This document shows positions 35,801-47,800 of a stretch of DNA of 64,000 nt, one piece after another. Under the pieces are notes generated by a model. It did not search any database. It was not told the origin of the DNA and worked only from the letters and a program-made list of their open reading frames with translations. Every line of letters begins with the position of its first letter. Position 1 is the stretch's first letter. The position numbers and the translations under genes were made by a program. This DNA is from Gnetum montanum (lineage: Eukaryota > Streptophyta > Gnetopsida > Gnetales > Gnetaceae), in the NCBI GenBank assembly GCA_015680685.1, contig MNCI01005245.1, positions 27,971 through 91,970 of the forward strand, written 5' to 3'.

Positions 35801-38800
35801 AACACAGTGTTAGGCTCAAAAGGTTTTTCTTTGCAACCACACATGCTTACAATCTAGCAAAAATGGTGCCGAGTTTGGTTAAGCAGTGGCAGGTTATAGA
35901 ACAAACTGCTAACATTGCACAGGAGTTTCAATCTTACTAGGGGAACATCTAGAGACAACAGGAGACACTATCTCTATCCATCCACATAAAGCAGACATTC
36001 ATGACGAAGGACAACCAGCACTTATTATCTCCCTTAAATTGGGAAGAGCTTGATCATGCATTGGGTAACATGAAGACGGGGAGGGCATCAAGGTTGGCCC
36101 ATTGAATTCTTCCAGGAATTTGCAGACATCCTAGGCAAAAATACCCTTGACACATTCAATAGTATGCTTAAGGGGTGACAGGTTCGCTAGGAAATTAATT
36201 GCTCCTGAATTGTGCTTATCCCTGAGATTGAAGGACCTTTCGAGGCTTCACAGTACAGACCCATTGCGGTTTGTAACACTCTCCTCAGATTATTCACAAA
36301 GCTTCTTGTTCAGAGATTGGGTTCCTTGATGCCGTGTTTGGTCCATCATAATCAAGTGGGGTTTGTGCAGGACCGGCTGATTCAGGACCAAGTTATTTTG
36401 CTGCATGAGATCCTTCACTTGCTGTGGGTTGAGTGTTTCCTTGGGCTTTGTCTTAAGCTTGACATCACGAAAGCTTATGAGTGTGCTGGTTTGGAGGTGT
36501 TAAGAGATATCATGGTGGGAAAAGGCTTTAGCCATGGGTTTGTTGACTTATGCCTTCAAATTCAATCTTCGGCTGCTTATTCCATTAATCTTGATGGGGT
36601 GCTTTGGGGATTCTCATTGCCAAGGCAGAGTCTATGACAGGGTGACCCATTGTCATCATATTTATTTATTATGGTGATGGATACCATGCAGGATTACTAC
36701 CGTGTTGAAGGGGTGCGGGGTTACAGATTAATGGGGTGGACTGCATGGTAGAACACTATGCCAATGAATACCATGCTATTTACCCAAGCTTTGGTGCCGC
36801 AGGCCATAGCTTTGGATTGTGCGCTATTGCAGATGGCAAGGGAGGTTGCACCCAAGGTGAATCGTGCAAAATCTGCACTTTACACTATCCATACAAATTC
36901 CAGGGTTCAAGCATGTATGATGCAAACTTTGAGGGTTTTGCCTAGTATTGATTGTGATCGGTATTTGGGCTTTCCCATGTTTGAATGGGAACGTAAAAAA
37001 CCCAAGGTTCACATTCTAAAATGTATCCAACAACAAATTGGGCATTAGACCACCCGCTTTTTAACAAGGAAAGGGCAGATTTTGTTCGCAACTTCAGTGC
37101 TATTGGCTATTGCCTAATTTCCATAGCTACACCTCCCCTTGAGCTGGGCAATAAAATGGATCAAATGATTTGGAACTTTTTTGGTCGGGAGGTAAAGGTT
37201 GGAAGTGTCTTTATATGGTTCGATGGGATATGATAGCACACCCTCGGGATGTGGGAGGACTAGGAATTTCAAAATTTTGTGACCTGGTGATGGCGGAACA
37301 GTAATAGCTGGTTCATCACATGTCACTCCCTAACATGGAGATGGTTCCATGGATACGAATTATACATCATAAATATCACCAATGGACTGCAACTACATAG
37401 GATTTGATGCTTTAGCGGTCGATTTGCCACCATGTCCACCACCTGATGCAATTGGGTTGGCTCAATGTACAACCAAAAAACATTATTAAGAAGCAATTTC
37501 TTGTGGTTCCTGGATGGCGATAGGTGTGGTAGGGACACCTACCAGAAAAAATAAAAGTGTTCCTATGGCTAATTAATCATGCAACAATACCTGTTAGGAC
37601 GGAGTTAAGGCAGCACAATTTACAAATTCAAGATACTTGTCCAACATGCGGACAAGAGACGAAAACATGGCAACATTTGGGGTTTGATTGCTCTTTTAGT
37701 AAAGTGGTGTGGTGTAGTGCTGGCATTCAACCACCGATTATTTTAAATGGAGATTCGAAAGTGACTGCCATCCTATGGTGCATGTGGCAAGCGCATAATT
37801 AGCTTGTTTTTAGACAAGTGCAACTACCATTGCCTACACAAGTGGCTGCTGAAGAAGCTATGCTATGGAGGGAAGCTACAGTTATGATGAGAACAACACC
37901 TACGTTCAAGCCGTCCTGCAATCATTTTCGAAAAAACATGGAGCTATGGAACCTGGTGCAATAGGTGGGCTGGGATGGTTTTTTACCACATTTACTGGGT
38001 GATCCTACCTTGCTAGATGGCGAGTTCCTCGCTAATTGGCAAGGAAACTCAACTTTTTGGGGCATCACTATTGACCTCACTAAAGAGGTGTTGGCAAGGG
38101 TTTTGGAAGTGCCAATTTCAAGTCAAGTTCTGGACTCAACACTTGGGTGTGGTCAGACAATGCTTGGTGACTATTGGCTAACAAGTGTGCTAATCTCGTA
38201 TGTACATATTTTCCTTTTCTAATAAATCCCAAACTTTTCTTAAAAAAAATCTCGCTTATTTGATGTGTGATTTAGTTTCTTAAATGGCATTTAAAACTCA
38301 CTTGAGATGCATAATTATCTTCTTTCCATGGTAAGTTGAGAATAGTAGATCTTGGAGGTTGGAAGTCTCTTTGAAGTAAGTATTTTAATGCATAATGAAT
38401 ATTTTATACATTTTGTCATAGTTAAATTTCCTTTGATGCAAAGCAAAATATTATTTATCGATTCTTGTTTCAATATGCTAATCTCATTTATTTACCAAAA
38501 ATTATGTCCTTTTATTTTTGTAAAGAAAAGAAAGAAAAATATATTTTTGATCATGTATGTTTATTTGCTTTTCATAAAATGAACCTACATGAATTAGGAT
38601 TAAAAGTCCTTTGGGCCCTAGGATACACAATTTACCTAAACAATTGATACTCAAGAAGATAATGCATTTGATTAGTGTGTCTTGTGTGAAGCATGTAATA
38701 TTTTCTAGGAATCATTAATCAATCATTTTAATAATAATATATTCATCCCCATACCTTAAATGGATAGGTTGCATTGTTTATTTATTTTACATACACCTTG

Positions 38801-41800
38801 CCCTAGATGTGAAGATGAACACCACTATCCAAACCTACCCATACATATGCTTACTTAAGCTTAATATCTTGGGCCATTGGACTCAACAGGGTTGAGTGGC
38901 ATAACTAAAGGTTTCCAATGATGCACTATCTTAGAGGTGTATCACAGCGTAGTTCAAAACGCTCATATTAAACAATCCCTTTGGTTCCCTGTCACTCATT
39001 GGGTTTCAAAGAAGGTTTCTTGAATCATAAACTTCCAATGTAACCACCCATAGCAGAGGAGGTGGTGATGATGCTTCCTTCTCACCCAATCCCACAACTC
39101 NTGGTAGGGCTCCTAATAATCACCCTCTGCATATTGACTACAATTATCTTCAACTTCTTAGAACATGGAACAAGACTTAACACTCACAACTAATAGGGAT
39201 ATGACTCAATATAATGGTGGGTTAATTATAGGGCCTATGTACATTCCTTCCTTATTGACATTAACATCATGTTGATAAGATTAGACATTTTTACTTTTCA
39301 TAATGCTAAGGATTGATGCATCAATTGTATATTGTTTGTCTTTAGTAGTACTATGGCACCTCAAAGGCTAGTATGGCCAAGGGTAATGGCTATTAGTTCT
39401 CATCATGTACAAAGCTAGAAAACATTAAAACATTTATGTGATTTATGCATTTCAAGTTTTGTTTTACAAGTAGCACCAATGCATGTGATTAGAAGTAATC
39501 ATAATCCTCAATTATGTTTTTGCCAAAGAATATCACTTAATCTATAATAGGTTTCAAACAATGGTGGGGTATAAAAAATATATAGGTTTTAACAACTTTC
39601 TCATATTGAGGGTCATTCAACTTGAAGAATTTGGTCACCATTCAACCATGAATTAGGTTATCTTTGGGTTCGAGTTGTGGGATTGGGTGAGAAGGAAGCA
39701 TCATCACCACCTCCTCTGCTATGGGTGGTTACATTGGAAGTTTATGATTCAAGAAACCTTCTTTGAAACCCAATGAGTGACAGGGAACCAAAGGGATTGT
39801 TNCAATCTTATCTAGCTTATGTTTCATGTTATCTTCTACATCATTCATTTCTCCATCTAAGGAATTTCTATTTGCATATGCAACTCTTTCAATTACGAGT
39901 GTGTCACTTCTTATGATGGTCTTGTATAGTACAGATGGTTGCATGGTCATTATATCTATCTTTCTCATAACATGGTTTCCGTCCTCCATTGCATGTTGGT
40001 TTGCATCTTCCATGCTCCACATAGACAAACTTCACCTTCTCTATTTCTCTCACGGTTTGATTTCCATCATTTGGATTCCAATATGAATGATGATCCCATC
40101 TCATTGATCAGTAGGTTATGGCTGCCGAATGAATTTGATCCACAATGTTTCTCCTTGAGTGTTCCACCTACTATTGGACCTGGTTCTTGTGACACAAATT
40201 GTCACTTCTCCATGTATGCATTATTTCTTTTTTCCGTGTGTCTTCTCCTGCGATACATTTCTTTCACCTTCATCATCAACCTATTAGAGTCATGCTTCTT
40301 TCAAGTTCTTAACTCCCATGCAACTTAAATTTAGTCATCTTCAATACTTTTTCGGACTATGTTCTATACATTATATCTCTATCTTCTTTCTGTGGGGTGA
40401 TTCCTTTATAACCCATTTAAACAATTACAACTTTTTGGTTTATTGGGCACCTCCTTCCGTTTGGATTTTTGTTCTTATTTAAATAAAAAATACATATTTT
40501 AAGATTCATATATGGTATTTTATTACCATAGGTTCAACACTCCATTTTGGGATTTGGCTTTTTGGGTCTCATGGAACATGGAAGCAACCTATGATGAAGT
40601 TTGAGAACTTTCTCGATCAATGCAGGCTATGTCTCAAAGATCATATAGTATAACAATAAGAAAAGGGTCATCACCTGAAGGCTCAATGTTCATCTTGCTA
40701 AGGTGGAATCCTAGAAAGATTACTGGATGAGCAAAAGCTTAATTTCTTTTTAAGTGGTTGCACTTAGGCTTGAATCCAAGTCTTATAACTTGAAAAACAA
40801 ACACCTTACCATTACTCCAAATGATAGTCCCTCCTATAGCACAACAATGTTCTAAATAAAAGGAGCACGGTAGTGGACCCCAGAAACAATCAGAGCAATG
40901 GACCCAATTGGCCATCCAAGAACCACAGCATTGACACGCAAGCCCTTGTAAGTGCAAAAGAAAGCAACATAGATCAAGCTGGATTCCTTGCTTAGTTCAT
41001 ATGTTGCTTTTCCAGTTGGTAAGCTCATGGAACTTACCATTGATATTTTGCTCTTCTGTTTCACTCATCTGACTCCTCTATATATTTTTTGTTAATCCAA
41101 GCTTTTTTGGGTTTTCTTGTAAAATAAAGAGTAAGGAATGAAAAGATGAACACAAAGAAAATAGTTAAAGATTCCAGAAAGATGGTCCCTTGAATTTATG
41201 TTATGTGATTTCTTAGTTAATATCAGGAACCTATTATAGTGGCTCTGGAGTAGTTGCAACATATTCAAGAATACATTCAAATGCCAGTCTAGTATGATAT
41301 CAAAGGCTAACAAAAAGCAAGAAGATTCTGTAAGAAAAATCAATTACATTCTTGAGAATTGTTTGGATTGATTTCCCAGGCAGTTGAACACAAATCAATT
41401 TCTTAAATTTACAGCTAATTTCTGCACCTGAAGGTAAATAAAAGCAGGTGTCCTTGAAACATGCTGAATTGGCTTCATTGAGTAGGCCCATCTTACGAGT
41501 TTAGAAAAGGAAAAGAAAGAAAAAGGTGTAGCCATCCCTAGCATTTCATATCAAACGACCTGTCAGAGAGGTCTCATAAGCAAGAGTGGAATAAGCCATC
41601 TTAGAAATTGTTTACTTATAATGCTTTATCAATTTACAGGTATATTATATATTTTCACTGATACACTTTATAACCAATAAATAGACACATTAAAAAAGTA
41701 TTAAAAATGGAAGTACCTCAAAAACAACTCCCGTGTAATAAGCTAGGCCACGAACTACAGATGCATCAACATGAAGCCACTCAGAATAACCATACTGATT

Positions 41801-44800
41801 TGCAAGAGCAAACAGTTCCTTGAGCTGAATAACTGCCATGCTTTCTGTCCCGAGCAGCTCTAGATAAAATGATGCACCAGCACACTGGGTTGAAATCCTT
41901 TTGAAAACATATAGAATAAAATATTCTAGATAAAAATTTTGTAACAATATTGTGTTAATTTTCTATATTGATCTCGTTCTAAGCTATAAAATCCAGAATA
42001 ACCAGAAAAAAATTGTATGTGAAAGTAAACCAACTTGCTTGTATTTATCTAGTTAAACAATATATATGTACCTTCAAGTTCATTCAATGATGTTAGAGTC
42101 AAATCCTTTAAAATTCCTTCAGCTGTTTCTTCCTTGATTCCAATTGCCCACAGATCCTTTTTAATGTCCTCTGCAGGCAGTTTGCCAATCTGTGATTACA
42201 AATAAGTAAATTATATAACGTGCACAAATATTTTGGTTGTCTATGCTTTCCAGTAATTTAGTATGAGGGGACCGTATGATAAACAAATAAACATGAAAAC
42301 TTAAAGTTGAATGCCAAAATAATTAGTAAAAATACTATTTACTTATAAAATGGCTGAATCACAAAGTGTCTTGCATCATTAAGATCTAAGATGCACATAA
42401 ACATCACTTCCATCTTATGTTCATCAGGCCAAAAGTGGTGGCAGAATCCTTTTAACCCCAAAAAGGTGGTGCCACAGGTGCGACTTTTTGAAAAGCACTG
42501 ATGCATCAGCACATATGAAATGTGGAGACTACCTAATCCAGTTCCTAAATATATGAATTGAATAAATTTGTGAAGGAAATGTTGGTCAAATAGGACTAAC
42601 TGGTAGATAAAACTTCAATTTTGAACTTCTGGTGTGCATGCTTTCTGAATTTACAAATTGGAAATTCTCATTTTTTTCAAAGGTTATCACTGACATACAT
42701 TTCTGCCTCTGTTTCACCAAGGATAACGTCTTGGAGACATGTTAATCCTCAACTTCTATCAATAACATACAATGTTCATTAAATCTTAACTGGCCTCTAC
42801 AGAGTATAAAAAATTCTTCGAAGAATTGAAGCATTCATATTGCCAATTCTTAAGCTGAACTTGGTATAATCTATGCACATGTGCTACTATATGACGTTCC
42901 CAGTAAGGGCCCACCGGTGTTTCTAGATAGATAGAATGGGCTGTGTACATGACAGTCTTTGTCATTTCTATTATCAATTTACAAGAATTAGACATGCATT
43001 AATAGTACTTGATGTTGGTTAAAATAATTTGATAGTAAGATGAAATCATTCATGAGCTCTAGTAAAGGCTTTGTTGGAAAGTGTAGAGCCACCGTACTAC
43101 TTTAGAGAAATGTGTTATCATTTTTAGTAACCACAATAAAACGCATCTCCTTAATGCTATTACTTTTAAAATTTGTTTTTACTTGTTATCACTATGACTA
43201 AATGTTATGATTTTTTTTAATAGTTTGCAAACTAGCATCATAAATTAGTATAACCAACTGGAATCAAACTTTTAACTTGTAGGATACAGATCACAATTCT
43301 AAAGCAACAAGCTACACTTATTGATGATTATATTATCAGAACTTTGATCATGTTAGCAAGATATAGGTCACTTGGTTAGAGCATGTGCCTTGTGGTTTGT
43401 AATTTACAAGTTCAATCCCAGCGAGTATGTTGAGAAATGTGCCAACATGGGGAATGGTAAATTACATTCAGGCAACGGTATCAGGTAAAGAGGGTGCCAT
43501 AGAAAACCATTGCCAAATTATTCACCTACCTTAACAGGTTAGCCCATATTAATGAGATGAAGGCATCATGATGATAATGCATCATAATTTTGATCACAGA
43601 CAATTCTAGCTGTACTGCTAATCACATTTTCACATTTACAAAATTTTCTTTATCTGTTTGTTAAAGTAACCTAAATATTATTATTTATTATAAATTGACA
43701 TCTGATACAACATTATGCTATATAATTCATAAATTTCACCAATGGAGTGGTAGCTTAATAGGTGCATCATAAGTTTTTTTTTTTCGAGAAAGTAGTCGGG
43801 ATTATATTACTGAGAAACACAAATTATGGTACAAGAGATTACAAATGGTGGGCCATCAGGAATGGCCCCCCCATGGCAGGGAAGAATCCCCAAAATTGTC
43901 AAAACAGCTCCCAAGACAAAATTAAAACAAACACTGCCCCTAGAGCCAACCCTGGGAAACAGCGGGGGGGGCCCGAGCCCGACAACCCCTTATGGGTTCG
44001 TCAGCAGCCGTCGGCAGGCGCAGTCGGGGCGCTCCAGTTCATGGAGGATATCCAAAGTGTTCTGGTGGTCCTCTGTGTCCATGAAACTGGCCGCCTGCTA
44101 GATACCTTGCATGGTGGCCTCCCATTGGCTCCTGTCCGCCCACAAAGCACCTGCATCTGGATGGAAGCACGCCGAGGTTCGACGGATATGTCGTCTAAGC
44201 TCAGTCCAGGAGCTCTCAAAACTGATGCCAAGAATGAGGTACGGGCATCACCCCACTCTTAGCCACTATCAGGTGTTGTGTTGATGAGCTCGGTCAAGCT
44301 GCCGCTGTCGCTGGTCCTCCTCCTCTTGAAGCCGCTCCTGCTCCGCCCGCTCCGCCTGCTCCGCCTGTTCGCATTGTCTCTGGGCCACGTCCTCTTGGAT
44401 CAACTCTTCCCGCAATTGGGCCCGGATTTCGTCAACTAGAAGGGCCCTAGTACCCTCAGCCATGAGGTCCTGTTGCCTCACCCGCTCCTGTTCGCGCTCA
44501 GAGACCTAGGCTTCCAAGTCAGCCCGGGCCTGTGCGAGGGCTTCATGCCATTTGGCTTCCCACTCCTTTCTCTCAACCTCCCGAGCCTCATCCGCGGCCC
44601 TCTGTGTGGCCTGCCGAAGCTCCTCATTCCAGTTCCCATGGTCAGAGGTCTCTGGTGGAGGGGAAACTGGTCTGTCAGGGCGATCGGGGGGCACCGCTCC
44701 CATTGGGTCTTTCGGCACTGCGGAAAGGTGGAGCCCCAGAGGGGCCAACCGCTCCCCTGTCCAGGCAAAATTGTAGGGTCTTGTGGCCTTGCCGAAGGGG

Positions 44801-47800
44801 GCGTTACAGAGAGACCCCCTGCAGGGGGGCAGAGGACGATAGGTGCTGCCCCCCCTCTGCCCCCCGCCACAACGCCAGAATTAAACCAGAGTGGCGGCTG
44901 CGGCGCTTGAGCAAAAGGGTCTCCTTAAAAAAGTGGGGGAGGTTGACCTGGTGACACAACTTGAGACAGCACAGAAAAGCGAAGTGTAGGCCCTGTAGTT
45001 TGGAACCGTTGCTAGATTGGACAAAAAATCTATCCACCAGATCTGCACCCCGGGCCCAAAGGCGGGGCATGGAAGATCTGGGTACCTATCGACTCCGAGT
45101 TTGAGGAACAGGCCCATCAAAGAACATTTCTACATCTTGCAGGCCATGGGTGGAAGGCAGAACAACCTCTCTATCGATCTGGGCCCCCAAACAGCTGGCA
45201 ATTGAAGATTCTGTAATTAGGATTTCACGGCCTCGGAAAAAGGTGCGGTCATCGGCCCAGTTGGAGAAGAACGTGTCGTCTGCCAGATCTAGATCCCCGA
45301 CCAGCCATTGCAAAGGGTCAGACCAACCGCATTGGGTCACCAACTGCTAGAGCTCTTCGTCCTCCTGGAACGCGGCGCAGTCCAGTTCAAATGTGGGCGT
45401 GATTCCCATTGTCGCCTTGATTTCGTTCCACGCGTTGAGAGCCTGGGAGACCAACCGCTATGGGGGGGGCACCGTTTCTGCAGGAAAACAATGTTGTTTC
45501 GTGCTTTCCACGCTACCCATAAAAGTAGCGTGGCCCAAGAGTCGCCTGTGAGGTGCATCGAGGGGGGCACCACCGCCATGTGCCACGTGGCGCGCATGCA
45601 TTCACATTCAAACGCGAAGTGCTGCACCGTCTCTGCAGCAGCGCCGCATGAAGGACACGTGTCGCTTTGCAAAATCCCGCGCCATCGCAAGAGGGCACAC
45701 ATGGGCAACACGTCGCATCTGAGCAACAACAGAAAGATTTTGATTTTTTCGGGCAACTGCCCCTGCCAGACCTACTGCCAGCCGTCGCTTCAGGGATATT
45801 CGGCGATCAATAGGGCGCGCGGCTCGAGGCCCCACCATCCCCAAGCCTGCATCACACGTGCATGCCAGCACAATGCGTGCCAAGGCCTGGAATCCCACGC
45901 CCCCATTTCCCAACGCAGATATTTGGCATTCATGATGCGGATCCATGGGATCGGTTCTCTCTGCGGGCACGTAAACCGAAGCACCAACCGTTGTTGTCCC
46001 AGCATCAGCTCGTCTCGAAGGACATGATGCCCAATCCTCCCGCGTTCCGGGGGCACGCCACCCGCTCCCAATGGACCAAGTGGAGTTTGCTCCCCCCCTT
46101 TGCCCCCCTCCCAAATGAAGCTACGGATCAGTGTGTTAATTGCATTGATGACGGCGTTAGGGGGGGTGGCAACGACTGCCACGAAACGAGCGATTGCCAT
46201 GAGGATTCCTGTTGCCACAAGCAAGCGTCCTTTGCGGCTTAGGAATTGATTAGCCCAGTGGCCCATTCTTCTTTCAATTTTTTCTATCAGCGGGCCCCAT
46301 GCCATGGTTTGCCCCCACCGGAAGAGGGGGATGCCCAGATAGGTGTCATTGCTTGTCCCTGGCAGGATGTTCAAAATTTGTATCACCCGATTTTTAACTT
46401 GTTCATCCACATTAATGAAGTGGGCTGAAGATTTGGTCCTATTGATTTCCAGCCCCAACTCGGCAGCCATGTGGGACAGGGCAACGTTAATGCATCGTGC
46501 CTGCGGGACTGCCGCCCTACTGAGCAACATCGTATCATCCGCATAGTGTTCGGCCTGACATGCCACCCCGACAATGTTCAAACCATCCACCCCGGATGTG
46601 CTGCAGTAGTGTTGCATTAAGTCCATGGCGATGATGAAGAGGAGGGGTGAGAGTGGGTCCCCTTGCCTCAGCCCCCGACCTGGGGTTGAGAGGCCCCACA
46701 ACCGCCCCCCCACATCAAAGGAGAAACCGGCTGAGGACTGCATGTGAATGCATAGCCGGATGAACTACGGATCAAACCCCTTCAGGTGCATAATGGACTA
46801 CAATGCCTCCCAGCTGAGTGTGTCATATGCCTTAGTGATGTCAAGCTTGAGGCAAAGCCCGAGGAAGCCCGAATTTCGAAGCGAATGAAGCACCTCCTGC
46901 ATGAGGATCTAGTCCTAAACGGCCCGCCCTAGCACGAAGCCCGCCTAGTTGATCCCCACAAGCCTGGGCATGAGCGGTACAAACCTATGCACCAGCAACT
47001 TGGAGAAGATCCGGATGAATACATTGCATACTCCGATAGGGCAGAAGTGTTCAGAGCGATGTGCGTCAGATTGCTTCGGAATGCACACAATGCGGGAGTA
47101 GTTCAGTTCCCTCCGGACCTGCCTCTTGGTCAGCATGAGATTGAACGCATCTAGCATATTGGGTCCCACAATATCTAGAAACGTCTTAAAAAATTCAAGG
47201 CTCCAGCTGTCAGGACCAGGTGTTTTTCCCCCCAGCATGCTGTTGATCGTAGCAGTGAGTTCCTGCCAGGAGAACAAGGCCAGCAACCGTACGTTGTCAT
47301 GCTCACTCAGCACTCGCGGCACGTGGATCGAGATTGGCCTGGTGGGGTGATTGACCTAGATCCCACCCCAATATTGCGTTAGCTCGTGTGCAATTTGCTA
47401 CGAATCATCAACTGTCTCCCCGTCCTGGTTGCGAAGACAGCGTGGTTGGCTTCCCCCGCATGTCTTGGCCATGGCAAAGAAGAATCTGGTTTGCCTGTCC
47501 CCCTCCCTGATCCATCGGACCCAAGAACGTTGCCGCAATGTCTCCTCCTCCAGGTCAAGGGATTGGAGCTAGTGCAATGTGTGCTACTCCTCCGCGTGCA
47601 GGTCCTCACCTGCCTCCTACTGGGCCTGGATCTGGCCAAGCTGATCACGGAGCATTCGCAGGCCTGTTCAAAAAGAGAACTTACCATCCACAGGTAGGGC
47701 CCGGATGGCCCACTTCAGACGAAGTAAGGCCTCCTTAAGGAAGTTCCGGGGGTCCCCCAAGCCAGGCCGGTAGTCTGCACAGATGTCCTCCACCAACGGC

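Noticed and set aside
39803-40330. Charged minus frames taken for gypsy gag
   Set aside because: None of the blocks shared by the three gag copies in the window could be found.
40852-41064. Minus frame of 70 codons with a hydrophobic stretch
   Set aside because: No family recognised, no splice signals or conservation visible, and it lies in the HisRS intron.
43360-43430. Functional tRNA gene
   Set aside because: A- and B-box-like words only; no complete cloverleaf or acceptor stem, so SINE-like is the better reading.
44473-45120. Several long open frames on the plus strand and in the other minus frames
   Set aside because: GC-rich antisense and out-of-frame shadows of the LINE B1 C-terminal extension; only one minus frame matches the other LINE copies.
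45308-46242. Plus-strand open frames of up to 239 codons
   Set aside because: Antisense of the LINE B1 reverse transcriptase; no independent motifs and high GC explains the openness.
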